Source: Asterias rubens (Eukaryota; Echinodermata; Asteroidea; Forcipulatida; Asteriidae). Taken from it: DNA of 64,000 nucleotides. The DNA lies in the NCBI RefSeq assembly GCF_902459465.1, contig NC_047066.1, positions 7,877,047-7,941,046 on the forward strand, in the 5' to 3' direction. Positions 1 to 11,659 of the stretch are shown piece after piece (within the stretch, counting starts at the first letter, position 1; every line of letters starts with the position of its first letter). The position numbers and the translations under genes were made by a program. Under the pieces are notes generated by a model. That model had not been told where the DNA came from. It worked only from the letters and a program-made list of their open reading frames with translations, and did not search any database.

Positions 1-255
1 ATTTCGGGAAGTGAAATGTTCCGCATGTGTTACACAGTACAGTGCGCATTTTAGGCGATGCCGCATTTATAACCGTGTCCGAATAAGTGGCTACAGCTAC
101 GGCTATGGCTAGATGTCTGCGTCATCATGTGTTGAAGTATAGGACGTCCTTAAAAACTCCCTTAACAATAGTCGCAGCCGTAGCTGAGTATAGCCGCCAA
201 TTCGGACAAAGGACTATCCCCGGCGGTATTTTTGTGTGTGAAGGGTTCCCTTTGT

Positions 256-261
256 TTTATT
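256..261 (-). terminator. Possible poly(A) signal of gene A
   Basis: AATAAA on the minus strand, about 120 bp after the gene A stop. It is the first exact match downstream. The rest of 1-381 shows no gene. Confidence 0.35.
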
Positions 262-381
262 TAAGAACAAAGGCTCCCATTTGAAAAGCACTACGACAGC
301 GGCGATGTTGGTGTACGGGAAACCAATTATTTATCTCCCCGGCGATTGAGGCATACCATTATAGCGCGTGTGACGTCATAG

Positions 382-1236
382 CTAGGAGACGCGCCGCATT
401 TTCAAATCAGTTTCTACAAATATGAAACCTGCGTATTTACTCCACGTTATACCACGTACAAAGGCTAGACTCCCCGTCAGCCCCTGGCCGTACTCTCCGT
501 TTAGATTACTGTACAGAATCGAATCAACAGACTCTGTGCCGCAGGTGTCGAACCACCAGCCCCCCTTCAGCGAGTCAGCGCAGTTCAGCCCAGTGTCCTG
601 GTCGTTGTCACTGTCGTAGGTCGTGAAGGGGTGTCCGTTGCCCGCTTGCGGCGGTGAAAGAGAATCTTCTGTGGTGGATGAAATAAAATTAGAATAATTT
701 ATTAATTATAAATAAGCAATATTGTGAACAACCAAGTCGACCCGTTTAAACAATTATTAATCAATCAGCACAGATGGAATTGTGTGTTAAATTGCGTTAA
801 ACACCGTTACAGGGTCGAGACCAGAGCAACGAACTCAAACTCTGGTGTTTCTGTTTTGCAGAGTGTGGGTTCGAATCCCGGCCATTACACTCTTGTTTCC
901 TTGAGCAAGACACGAAATTATAATTGCTTCTCTCCACCCAGGGGTAAATTGGTACCTGAGAGGGCAGAGTTTTTTCTTGCGATTGATTTATCCCAGTGCG
1001 CTACATTATTTGGCACACAGGCTGTATACTCCCCACGGAGCTGAGATGGTTTTTTTTAAATGAATTAAAATAAAGTCCAGTGACCAGGGGTACTGAGAAG
1101 CGCTTTGAGACTCCCTTCGGGTGTATAAAGCGCTATATTATTATTAGTTTCAGACCGAACAAAGAAACTTATACAGAAATTTCCATGGCCCATCATTGTG
1201 GAGATTTATATTATAACAAAACCCCAAAACATGATG

Positions 1237-1271
<35 letters not shown>

Positions 1272-4200
1272 GCTGCGTTGTATCAATGGCTATAGGAAAG
1301 CTCATGCTTACGGATATATGCTGCTCCGCTATATACCAAACTCAGACTGTACAGTTCTCCAGTTATACGGAATTGGTCATACAGAGCAAATCGATCTGTT
1401 GCTCTTGTCGCTTCATTTCGAACAATGTTCACCCTCATCTGCCATTCCTGGTCTACTGGTTCAGTGAGACGACGGAGGATCTCGTTCCCCAGCCAGAACG
1501 ACCCTTCCTTGTCACCGAAACCATCCCTATACTCGGCCCAGCTGCGGATGAAACTCACCGTTCCGTCCACGCGTCTCTGGAAAACCTGCACACAAAAGTT
1601 ACACAGTGGGGAATTACAAAAAGTAGAGTACCGAGATTTCACAAAGAGTGACAACCAGTCTTATCTCGAGTTTGGACGAATTGCTCGTCCAGTTAGGACG
1701 AGTAATACTTGTCCTAACTTAGGACCAGCCTTGAGTTTTCAATATCTCCTTGGACTAGTCCTTTTAAGAGTGAAAACTCTTAAAAAATCGACCCCAGGTT
1801 GCCAGCTTTGGGGTTCAAAAAACCCCAGATAATTTCTCTTTCTGAAAAAGGTAATGGGAGGTTGGAAACAAAAATTCTTGTACATGTGCAGTAGGTGGGC
1901 ATCAACGAAGATAGCTCCATGGATTTTATTAGAATCCAGCTAAGGTTAATAAGCTGCTGAGACGTAGTCTATGTTCAAGACGTAATACTCGGGATATTGG
2001 ACGCCCAGTATAATGATTCGAACACGCGGTGCACCATTTAAGAATGTTTTTATTGTGAGTTATAGATATAAATGGTTTATTATTTTAAAATGCAAAAGAA
2101 TACATAACGATCAAAATATTGAATTGCGTCTAAATTTACCTAAATCAATAAATATTGAATTGCGTCTAAATTTACCTAAAATCAATAGTTGGGTGGCTAT
2201 TAAAACGCTTCCGATAGAGATCACAGACAATCCCCAAAATATACTTACGATCCAGGCTTTTGAGTCAGTGGTCATGTCACACCTGACCTCCAGCCCGCCT
2301 GGGTAGCTTGTTGGGTAGATTGTGTACACACCACTCACTGTATTGCCAGCATCTAATAAGGCCTGGCAGTCAGCTGCGGCTCCCGGAGGTGGCGTTGGAG
2401 CAATAGTGGGTGCCTCGCTGGTCGTAATTGGCGGCTGCGGTGCGGTGGTCGTGGTTGGTGGGTCGGTAGTCGTAGTTGGCGGGTCGGTAGTCGTAGTTGG
2501 CGGGTCTGTGGTCGTGGTTGGCGGGTCGGTGGTCGTAGTTGGCGGGTCGGTGGTCGTGGTTGGCGGGTTGGTGGTCGCAGAAGGTGGTTCGGTGGTCGCA
2601 GTTGGCGGTTTGGTGGTCGTGGTTGGCGGGTCGGTGGTCGTAGAAGGTGGGTCGGTGGTCGCAGTTGGCGGGTTGGCGGTCATTGTAGGCTGGTCGGTGG
2701 TCGTAGTTGGCGGGTCGGTGGTCGTTGTTGGCGGGTTGGTGGTCGCAGAAGGTGGTTCGGTGGTCGCAGTTGGCGGTTTGGTGGTCGTGGTTGGCGGGTC
2801 GGTGGTCGTAGAAGGTGGGTCGGTGGTCGCAGTTGGCGGGTTGGCGGTCATTGTAGGCTGGTTGGTGGTCACAGTTACCGGGCTGGTGGTCTTGGTTAGC
2901 GAGTTGGTGGTCGTAGTTTGCTGGTGAGTAGTCGTAGTTGACGCCTTGGTGCTTGTGCGGGTGGATGTATTTGGCGGTTTGGTGACTGGAGAAGGCGAAT
3001 AAGGTGCCGCACAGAAAGAAACAAATTTCAGAACAGGAGAATTTAAAAAATGAGGTAGTTCTAAATAAAATGATTTAAACTAATTCTCTAAATTCCTTCC
3101 ATTTGTACACTCTTTTATACACATGTGACATCACAGGTCACAACGTCTATTATAGTCAAATTATTAAAAACACTCGCTATTTTGTAAAAAAATTACGCTC
3201 CCGTCTCCGCCATTAAGATGGATGGGTGCGAGGAAACATACAATTCGCCTAGTCCCAGAACCTCATCACATGATTTAGCGTATATACACACAGAATGTTC
3301 ATATACATAATCAAATTTATTATACCAATTCGCATGAGGTATCGAAATCCAGCATGAAAGCACACAACTTACATTATTATCTCGCAACTTCAACGACCAA
3401 TTGAGTAAATATTTTCACAGGTTTGTTATTTTGTGCGTATGTTGGGATAGCCTACACCAAGTGAGAAGACTGGTCTTTGACAATTACCAAAGGTGTCCGG
3501 TGTCTCTAGGGAGTAAATTTCAATACCCAAGTTTTCGCTGCGTACTTTAGACAGTGGACTATTGGTAAATACTCAAAATAATTATTAGCATAAATCCTTA
3601 CTTGGTAACGAGTAATGGGGAGCTGCTGATAGTACTAAAAAACAGAGTGAGAAATGGCTCCCTCTGAACTGATGTAGTTTTCGAGAAAGAAGTGATTTTC
3701 CACGAATTGGATTTCGAGACCCCTGATTTAGAACTTGAGGTCTCGAAATCAAGCATCTGAATGCACACAACTTCGTGTGACAATGATGGGTTTTTTTCTT
3801 TCATAGTTATCTCTCAACTCCGACGACCAATCAAGCTCAAATTTTCACAGGTTTATTATTTTATGCATATGTTGAGATACACCAAGTGAGAAGACTGGTC
3901 TTTGACAATTACCAACAGTGTCCAGAGTCTTTAAAGAAATGTTTTGAAGTTTTTGTGAATTACATGAGACCGATTTATGTCGTATTACCTTGTAATATTA
4001 GTAATACTTCGTGCTGCGTTGGCAACTTGAATATTGTCAAGGACGGGATAAAAATTAATTATTCATTCTGTTCCATCAACCATCATTTTCATTGTTGGTG
4101 TAAAACAACGAAATAATATTAATGCCCACCGTCGTTAAGGTTGCCGTGACAACAAATTATATTTACACAAACACAAACCAGTTTTGCGGGAAGAGTGATG

Positions 4201-7200
4201 AATTATCCATTACTCGTTTGTAATTCCGTCTATAGTGCAGATGAGTCAGGACAATAAAAAAGGGGATAATTTCCAAAAAGCCATCGTCAAGGTGAAATTC
4301 ACCATTGTTTTCAGCGAACACACCATTCAACCGACCTTGGCCCAAATTCATAAAGCCTGTACATGCACAGAAAGGTACTGCGTTACAGATAGAAACAGGT
4401 TACCGGCCTATATTACTTTAAAGGCACTGGTCATTATTGGTAATTCCTAAAAATTATTTTGAGCATTATAAAACGTATTACTTGCATGGTGAAGAGCTAT
4501 GGAGAGCTGTTGAAAGAAATAACACATTGTGAGAAACGTTTCTCTCTGAAGTAACGTACGGCTTTTGAGATAGAGGTAATTTCTATAGTTGGTAGTTGTC
4601 AAAGACTAGTCTTCTCACTTGGTGTATCCCAACAAATGCATAAATTAACAAACCTGTGAAAATTTGAGCTCAATCGGTCATCGAAGTTGCGAGATAGTAA
4701 TGAACAAAACACCGTTTCTCGCAATGTTTTATAACATCAACTTCTCCGGCCATTACTCGTTGCCAAGAAAAGTTGTATGCTTATAACTATTTTGAGCAAT
4801 TACCAATAGTGCCCAATGCCTTTAAAATACTTCAGGCCTGAAGCCTTTTAAGGCATCTGAAAGCACACGCAAGAAGGATTTTTTGATCATTATCCTCTTG
4901 CAACTTTGATGACAAATCAATTGAATCAAACAAATTACAGATTTGTTATTTGATGCATATTTACGGATACACCAAGTGAGAATACTGGTCTTTAGCAATC
5001 ACCAGCTTGAGGCGTCCATCCCTTTAGTTTACACTCTTGTGACTGGTGTCCCACTAATTTTTTTGCTAAGCAAAGTAATTAGTCAAGCGGTATTTTCTGC
5101 TTAGCAGCTTTATGCAATTAGGCCCTTTTAAAATTTAAACAAAGTGGAGTTGTCAAATTACAAGCAGCAACAAGATGTTAAAGACTATGGTCCAATGTCA
5201 TGGCTCTGTTTCATTCTGCGCATGCAATCACCTTTCTTCGCTTACAGGGAAAGCGAAAAATGTATAGGGAAGCAACCATCCCCTGCTTCCGTAATTACCG
5301 ATTATTTGCTTACGGTAAGCAGACTAGGCCTCTTTGAAAGGGCAAGGCCATTTTAATTTTGTAAAGGGCACTTCCATTGTAAAATCTTACAGTGCTATTC
5401 ACACGATAGCTATTTAGCTAGGGTCTCTTGCTTAATTTTAGCATGGTTGTAAAATGTATAGCAATGTTTGACAAAATTTCGGAAGAGAACTTGGAAAATA
5501 GAACAAATCGTGGTCCTTTCAGATTTTGTAAAATTGTACAACCATATTCTACAATTTAGCAAAGGACCTAAATTGCTCACGTGTGAAAAGGGTTTGTGTG
5601 ACATTTTCAAAGGGGCACCAAGGCCAAGACCAGGGGCATCGCAGGCCATGGCCTACGTGGCATCCTTGTAGTTCAAGGGCTGCCAGAGCAACAACACTAG
5701 GCCCTGTCAAGAAATTCAACAAAAGAAAAACAAGTGGTACCCGGGGTAGTCAATTCTATTCTCTCGAGTTTGACAGCATTTCCTTCAGAAATGTTTGTTT
5801 CAGAAGATTGGTGTCATACGGGTTTGGACTTCAAGGGGGTTTGCGGCATTTAAACTAGACAATATTGATTGTTCTTCTCCTTCAATAATTCACAAATTGT
5901 GTACTTACACATTTAAAGGAAAATTATCTGTCCCTACCTTTGGTTTTCGGAATTGTACGGCTGTTTTTAAACCATAAGTTTAACAAAACTAACTTCACCT
6001 TCAAAAGGTTGATATTTCATTTTGCAGATTTCGCTGAAAATCCAGAGCAAAAAATTAATACGCACACAGGAAGAATAATCCCCTTTACAAAATCTGAGAA
6101 TCGCTACTGATCAAAAGTGACCGTCTGATATATTCTCACTTGGTGTACATAAACACAACATGTTTTTAAACATGACAACTCTGCTAACATTTGGACTTAA
6201 TTGGTCATCGAAGTTGCAAGAAAATAATTAAAGAAAAACACGCCTTGTTATACTGTACTAATTTGTGTGCTTTCAGAGGCCAAATAAACAATTTCAGACC
6301 TGTGTTATTTGAGTGAAAAATTACTTCTTTCTCATCAACTACAATACTCCACGGAGGCAGCCGTTTCGCACGATGTTTATACTGTCAAAAACTCCCCATT
6401 GCTCTACACCAAGTATAGGTTTTCTCGGCCAAATTCGGCAAATGAGCAGTCAATTTCATTTTCATGCGTTCGAATTTAAGCTGTTTGCCTCTCCAGTTGT
6501 TACTGCGTTTCATATTCAGAATTCGGCCATTTAATTTCGTTTTGGGGCGAATCAAATTTCTTTAGCACTCTGTTCAATTTAGCATAGCGTCATTCTTTTT
6601 TTGTGTCACACACGCCTCAAGAAGCGTCTACGAATTTGAATGCTGCTTTGATGAACTGTTAAATTGAATGATTATTTTGTTAATTCGAATGACGCAACAT
6701 TACATTTGACTAATCCTAAAACGAAATCGAAAGACCCTTTTGAGTAGCATTCAATTTTGCGCGAAAATAGCTTGGTGGTTAAAATGCTCATTTTCCGAAA
6801 TTGACCGAGAAAACCTATATTAAAGTTTTTATGCTGACAATTATTTTGAATAATTACCAATAGGCGGTCCAGTGCCTCTAAAGACACTGGACACTATTGA
6901 TAATTGTCAAACACCAGTCTTCTCACTTGGTGTATCTCAACATTTTATTCATAAAATAACAAACATGTGAAAATTTTAGCTCAATTGTTCTTCGAAGTAG
7001 CGAGATAATATTGAAAGAAAAAACACCCTTGTCACGCGAAGTTGTGTGTTTTCAGATGTTTGTTTTTGGGACGTCAAAGTCTTATTCTGAGGTCCCGAAA
7101 TCAAATTCGTGGAACATTACTTCTATCTCAAAAACTACATTACTTCAGAGGGAGCCGTTTCTCACAATGTTTTATACTATCAACAGCTCTCCATTACTCG

Positions 7201-8880
7201 TTACCAAGTAAGATTTATGCTAAATATTATTTTGAGTTATTACCAATAGTGTCCACTGGTATGGACGTCAAGGGGGGCTTTAACATTTTGACTCAATTGG
7301 TCGTCGAAGTTGCAAGAAAATAGTTAAAGATAAAAACACCCATATTGCACTATTAATTTGTGTGCTTTCAGATGCCCAATAAAAGGCTTCAAGCCTGAAG
7401 TCTTCTGCTATTTGAGTGAGAAATTACTTCTTCCTCAACAACTACAATACTCCACAGAGGGAGCCGTTTCTTACGATGTTTTGTACTACCTAAAACTCTC
7501 TCAATTGCTCGATGCCAAGTATTAAAGTTGTTATGCTGACTGACAACTATTTTGAGTAATTGCCAATAGGCGGTCAAATTTAAACACACTGGGCACTATT
7601 GAAAATTGTATAACAAACCTGTGAAAATTTGAGCTCAATTGGTCGTCGAGGTTGCGAGATCACTCTGAAAGAAAAAACACCCTTTTCACACGAAGTTGTG
7701 TGCTTGAGACTTTAAAGTCTAATAATTATCTGAGAACTCGAAATCAAATTCGTGTAAAATTACTTCTATCTCGAAAACTACGTTACTTCAGAGGGAGCCG
7801 ATTCTCACAATGTTTTATACCATCGACATCTCCTAATGACTCGGTTTTATGCTAATAATTATTTTGAGTAATTACCAATAATGTCCATCTGCCTTTAATG
7901 ATTAATATTCCATCAAATTCACTGAAATACTGCCAGACATCTGTGACATTCGATTATAAGATACTAACCTTTCGGTGTAGTCTTAAGACCAGGACATCTT
8001 TTCTTGATCTCTTTAAGGAATGACTTCACCCAGGCGTATGGAGAACCTTCGTCGCCATCAAAGTGATGTAGCGGGCAGCGATAACACAGACCCATGCCCT
8101 CATCTGTCGTAGCCAAACTGACTAAGAAAATAAGACACATGTCTTTAAGACACTGGACACTATTGGTCATTGTCAAAGACCAGTCTCCTCACTTGGTGTA
8201 TCTCAATTTATGCATAAAATAACAAACCTTTGAGCTCAAATGGTCGTCAAAGTTGCGAGATAATAATGAAAGAAAAAATACCCTTGTCACACGAAGTTGT
8301 GTGCATTCAGATGCTTAATTTCTTACCGCACCTGGATGTTGGTGAACTGGGGGGGGGCGCATAATATCAATGATAACTGTGCCATCACCTCCTTCCATAT
8401 TACGGTAGTGTTTAAGGTCAAATGTCAAGCTTTCAAATACGGGGGGAGTCTTTGACCCGCCTAGAAAGGTGTCTGATCTATCTCCGCACCTCAAACCAAT
8501 ATTTTAGGGCTCAATAGTGTGAAAGTATTATTTGCCAAATTAAAGGGCTTTATATAAAATGAGTAGGTTAAATGGCCTTGGATTTCGATCCAAACCGGAC
8601 CGTCTTCAGAGGCATAAACAAATAAGTATCAATCTACAGAGAAAAGGAATGGGAAAGGCTTAAGAGAAGTGATCCAGAAAAAGCGGGAAAATTAAAGTCA
8701 GTTAAAGTTTCTACCCATAGGCCTACTCATTTTATATATGAGTAGGGTATGAGATGGCCTTAGCTTTCAATCCAAACCGGACCTTCTTCATTATATTTTT
8801 AATAACTAAATGATTAAGAGCATTATCAACTTACCAAATGCGACTGTGACAAGTGCCACCAAAGCTATAGAAGACGACAT
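382..8880 (-). CDS. Fibrinogen-related protein A, Thr/Pro-rich stalk, 5 exons
   Basis: Spliced minus-strand gene with coding exons 8880-8835, 8121-7969, 2985-2249, 1585-1312 and 668-382, all with GT-AG borders and matching phases (1,1,0,1), giving 498 residues. Exon 1 encodes a hydrophobic signal peptide (MSSSIALVALVTVAFG). Exon 2 encodes a 51-residue domain with three Cys (GLCYRCPLHH ... KRCPG). Exon 3 encodes DPPTTTT-type heptads and then the fibrinogen C-domain start (DCQALLDAG ... EVRCDM ... AW). Exon 4 continues with VFQRRVDGTVSFIRSW and FWLGNEILRRLT. Exon 5 carries the family calcium-site pattern (DSDNDQD), LNCADSLKGGWWFDTC, SNLNGEYG and LKMRR before TAG. Fibrinogen-related proteins of this type (ficolins, FREPs) are secreted glycan- or microbe-binding proteins, so an immune role is inferred. 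There is no collagen or coiled-coil segment. It is the most diverged of three tandem paralogues. Exon joins are read by eye and need transcript support. Confidence 0.82.
808..1147 (+). mobile_element. tRNA-derived SINE in gene A intron 4
   Basis: A Pol III B-box (GGTTCGAATCC, 868-878) sits in a tRNA-like head. The body contains the CTCTCCACCCAGGGGTAAATTGG block, and the tail ends in GCGCTTTGAGACTCCC...GTGTATAAAGCGCTATATTATTATTA. The body and tail match the element at 47094-47455, so this is a dispersed family. The A-box end is degraded. Confidence 0.75.
1239..1270. repeat. CTG/CAG trinucleotide repeat
   Basis: About ten GCT units on the plus strand. They lie 40-70 nt inside intron 4 of gene A, so the transcript would carry CAG units just after the exon-4 donor (GT at 1311-1310). 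Confidence 0.9.
1655..1830. repeat. TTAGGAC-type foldback fragment in gene A intron 3
   Basis: A TAGGACGAGT/TAGGACCAGCC-rich sequence related to the palindromic elements at 53713-53890 and 59885-60680. The GATTTCACAAAG terminus is not clear here. Confidence 0.5.
2440..2940 (-). repeat. Coding minisatellite (21-bp heptad repeat) in gene A exon 3
   Basis: The 21-bp units encode seven-residue repeats of the form xxTTDPP (T can be A or S; D can be N, E or K). Eight consecutive heptads, from TMTANPP to TTTTDQP, occur twice in succession as a 168-bp higher-order duplication. A purer run of DPPTTTT follows nearer the fibrinogen domain. The sequence is low-complexity and Thr-rich, suggesting a mucin-like, O-glycosylated spacer of variable length. 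Confidence 0.85.
3380..5010. repeat. TTAA-flanked MITE copies (family 1) in gene A intron 2
   Basis: A full copy at 3546-3934 runs from ACAGTGGACTATTGGTAA to CCAACAGTGTCCAGAGTCTTTAA, preceded by a partial copy (about 3380-3510). Rearranged pieces follow to about 5010, sharing the ACTTGGTGTATC and ACCAAGTGAGAAGACTGGTC blocks. No coding potential is visible. This accounts for much of gene A intron 2. Confidence 0.75.
5030..6110. other. Gene A intron 2, low-copy sequence with repeat fragments
   Basis: No gene was recognised. The stretch 5035-5130 (TTTGCTAAGCAAAGTAATTA, GGTATTTTCTGCTTAGCAGC) resembles 51290-51410. The stretch 5560-5690 (GGGGCACCAAGGCCAAGACC) resembles 42570-42640 and 50530-50670, so both are dispersed repeats. 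Confidence 0.4.
6110..7960. repeat. Cluster of nested family-1 and family-4 MITEs in gene A intron 2
   Basis: Several partial or full family-1 copies (about 6110-6410, 6884-7260, 7260-7590, 7590-7900) with the blocks GACCAGTCTTCTCACTTGG, CTCAATTGGTCGTCGAAG and CTCTCCATTACTCGTTACC. A different element at about 6410-6826, with TATAGGTTTTCTCGG at one end and CCGAGAAAACCTATA at the other, interrupts one of them. Nothing here is coding apart from the neighbouring exon 2 of gene A. Confidence 0.7.
8140..8330. repeat. Family-1 MITE fragment directly upstream of gene A exon 2
   Basis: Starts TTTAAGACACTGGACACTATTGG and runs to the GAAGTTGTGTGCATTCAGATGC block. It begins only about 20 bp from the exon-2 splice acceptor (8123-8122), so this insertion has replaced most of the original intron end. 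Confidence 0.65.
8560..8800. repeat. Direct repeat pair in gene A intron 1
   Basis: The block ATGGCCTT(G/A)G(A/C)TTTC(G/A)ATCCAAACCGGAC appears at about 8572-8610 and 8754-8786 in the same orientation, about 180 bp apart. It may be the remains of a retroelement. No open frame supports this. Confidence 0.35.
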
Positions 8881-9004
8881 CTTGTTGTTACCGATCAATG
8901 TCGCTGCCCGTCGTATTCAGTTTTCACGTCGGTCGTATTCCGCAGCAGACAACGACGAGCTGCGAAGTTGCAATGCAAATGTCTTGGGAGCGGAACTCGT
9001 CCAA

Positions 9005-9024
9005 TCCAGGCGTGCTTCTATAAA
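9005..9024 (-). promoter_or_regulatory. Core promoter of gene A (TATA plus conserved GCCTGGAT)
   Basis: The minus strand has TTTATAG (9024-9018) followed by GCCTGGAT, about 140 bp before the start codon. The GCCTGGAT block next to a TATA-like sequence recurs at the same distance upstream of genes B and C although the surrounding sequence has diverged. Confidence 0.45.
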
Positions 9025-9099
9025 CGACGCCTTGCTGCTAATCCTCGGTGATCTCGTTCCCGGGGAGCGCACCAAAGGAGAAAATAAGTTGCCTTTGGA

Positions 9100-10120
9100 A
9101 ATTTGAACCGCGTATTTTTCACTAAATTGTGAAAAAGGAGAACATTGACTATTGTCTTTGCCAGCCAAAGCGATTTGGTCCTGATGCACCAAGGGATGAT
9201 GGTTCAAATGTTAACCTCGTGATGGATCTTGGTCTATTAAAACGATGTGCACTGCAGGCGCAGCCGACTAGTAAATAACATACGGTACATACTAATATTG
9301 ACAAATACCCGCGTTTTGTAGAGCGGTATTAGAATGACACTCGACAAAAAGCATATCTTTCGTGGGCTGTGCCCGATTTCAGCGTTACTCGACGGCACCT
9401 GGCAGCTGACGGCTACTGAAGTACATGCGCTTTACAAGGCGTAGTATTTACTTAGCACATAACACTGTGGTAAGCAGAGACACGAAGTTGGACCATAGCA
9501 CTGGCGAACCCAGACCCAAGACGGAGCATGTGAGCGCAGAGCATGAAGCCTTTACGGTGTGGGGTTCTGGGGAAAAGTGTTTTCATTCTGTAGATGATAT
9601 GGTGCAATCTAAGGCAAATGCGAGGCATAAATGATGAAGTAAAAGGAAAAAAAAAAAAAACATAAACAACTAGTTTTGAGCTTTAGAGTTTGGGCCTTTG
9701 GGATTTGGGAAGAGACGTAGTGCAGTGTGAGTTCAGGAAAACTGTATCAGTAGTCAGCATTACATTTTAAAGTTTACATCAGAAAAAAGAAGTTTTGAAA
9801 TTCCAGTTACATCATCAATAAAAACAATGAGGGCTTGGTCGGTTGAGATTTTTTCAATGCGGTATTTACTCTGCATATTAACATTAATGCAAACATAATG
9901 TTTCCACTGAGATTGAGGGGTTGCAGTTTTTAATTTTGCTTCTTTACCAAAGGGGGAAATGGATATCATGAAGTTTGGTATTAACTTGCTTTTAATATGA
10001 CATTTCAAAATCAAAATCAAAATGTATGTTTAGTTTATTGCTTGCAATGGATGTACGCAAGGTTTACGGGGAAATAAGGAGAAAACATATCAGAAACTTC
10101 TCAGTGAATATGGCATTAAA
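9100..10120. other. Intergenic region upstream of gene A
   Basis: No gene, RNA or clear repeat was recognised. Short open frames exist on both strands but lack family resemblance or splice context. Confidence 0.4.
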
Positions 10121-10129
10121 GGAAACACA

Positions 10130-10615
10130 GTCGGATAGCGCCCTTGAAGAAGGTGATTGCGGGCGATAATTTGAATCTAGTCCATGCCCAAGAAATCGCA
10201 AAAAAAAAGTAAAATTGTTGTCATGGCTTTAGATGAATCAACAACATAGGCCAAGTAGAGCTTGAGAGTGATGCGACAACTGTGAACTCAGGATTATGTC
10301 ATTGGGCGGGGAGGGGGGGGGGCATAACGGGTGGATCCGGGGGAGGGGGGCCTTCGTGGTTGAGCTTTTAGCGTTTTGGGGTTTAAAACATCAAGCCATC
10401 GTAACCCTATAAAACCAACGAAACACACTTTTAAGCACTTCTGTTCCATGTCAATATTTTAATTCCACTGGAAATATTTCTGTAAACATCAACAAGCTCA
10501 AATGAATATTTACTCCCCATAACTCAACTAGGCTGAGTATGCATGTTACCATGGTGATCTCTCTACCCCCATTGATGAAGGGTGGCAGTACATAAAATCC
10601 AAGCGAGCCATAGAG
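10130..10615. repeat. Duplicated flank block, empty-site copy
   Basis: The segment 10130-10281 matches 21411-21578, and 10282-10615 matches 25954-26235. Here the two halves are contiguous (...GCGACAACTGTGAACTCAGG...). In the other copy a 4.4-kb element separates them. A G-run at about 10302-10322 differs between copies. Confidence 0.75.
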
Positions 10616-10788
10616 CCAGTCTCATGCTCACACAATGCATCGTCCAAGCCACTGCACACAAATACATTGTGATTCAGTATTAACTAAACTGACGTGGTAC
10701 TCACTTGAAGAGGGAAAGCAATTTAACGCCGGCGATGCGTGAAATATATTAATTTGTTCTGGAAAGATTAATTGGCAAGTTTGTCTTA

Positions 10789-11107
10789 AAGGCACTGGAG
10801 ACACTGGACCATTTGGTATCAAAGACCAGTCTTCTCACTTGGTGTACATGTGTTCTAACATAATGCATGAAATAACAAACCTGTGAACATTTGAACTCAA
10901 TTGCAATTGGTCATCGAAATTTTAAGAGGACAGTGAACGAAAAAACACCCCTGTTGCACATTATTTGTGTCCTTTCAGATGCCTAAAAAAGCTTCAGGTC
11001 TGAAGTATTTGAATAATTGAGTGAGAATTACCTCTTTCTCAAATACTTACGTTACTTTTAATTTAGTAATGAGCTGTTTCTCACAATTTTCTATACTATC
11101 AACAGCT
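10789..11107. repeat. Family-1 MITE copy
   Basis: Begins TTAAAGGCACTGGAGACACTGG and continues with GACCAGTCTTCTCACTTGG, AAAAAACACC and the CTCAAATACTTACGTTACTT arm. The right end is lost at the junction with the duplicated block at 11108. Confidence 0.65.
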
Positions 11108-11658
11108 AATTTAATTTTATTTGCTGTAGATATGTTTGTAGAGGAACAAGCAATCGTTAACCTTTCTCCTCTGAGCAAGAGATGGAAAGCTAAATAAATT
11201 AAACATTTCTAAATAAGTGCACCACCTTCATTGTTGTTGCTATCATTATATCATTATGCAGCTCTTATGAACTACTGTTGACATTTTAAGTAGCATGATG
11301 TATTACGCTAATAATGTATTGAAATTGTATGCCTAGATTGTCGAGTGATTCTATAGCCACTCAATTCAAGGGGACATAAAAGAAACGTTATTCATATGCA
11401 AAGCAAAGGAATCGCACAATACACAGTTCAGTCAAACAAAAATGTTTATGAAATAAGAAATTAAAAACAGTTAAACAATCCCAACGCCCACTTTCAGGCT
11501 GTGAGGCAATTCAGTTTCTTTGCTCATATAAGTAGAGGTTGATGTTAAATGCCAAGTATACTTCCTCTAGCTTGTTGCTTATGCAAACTTGTGAGTGTTT
11601 GTTTTAAAAAGACCCTCAACCTAATACAGTATTTGTGGCCTACTAGCAGTGACTGAAT
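11108..11658. repeat. Duplicated non-coding block (copy at 19656-20198)
   Basis: About 545 bp nearly identical by eye to 19656-20198, starting around TTTGCTGTAGATATGTTTG and ending AGCAGTGACTGAAT. No open frame. It flanks the 3' side of gene B here and the 5' side of gene B at 19.7 kb. Confidence 0.8.
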
Positions 11659-11659
11659 T

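Noticed and set aside
860-885. Possible tRNA genes at the GGTTCGAATCC motifs (868, 47374, 60214, 25005)
   Set aside because: The B-box is present but no full cloverleaf with a matching acceptor stem follows. Repeated bodies and tails identify SINEs or relics.
2322-2927. Long plus-strand open frame rich in Val and Gly
   Set aside because: It is the antisense of the Thr/Pro heptad repeat of gene A. The same happens at 15136-15621 and 30140-30562.
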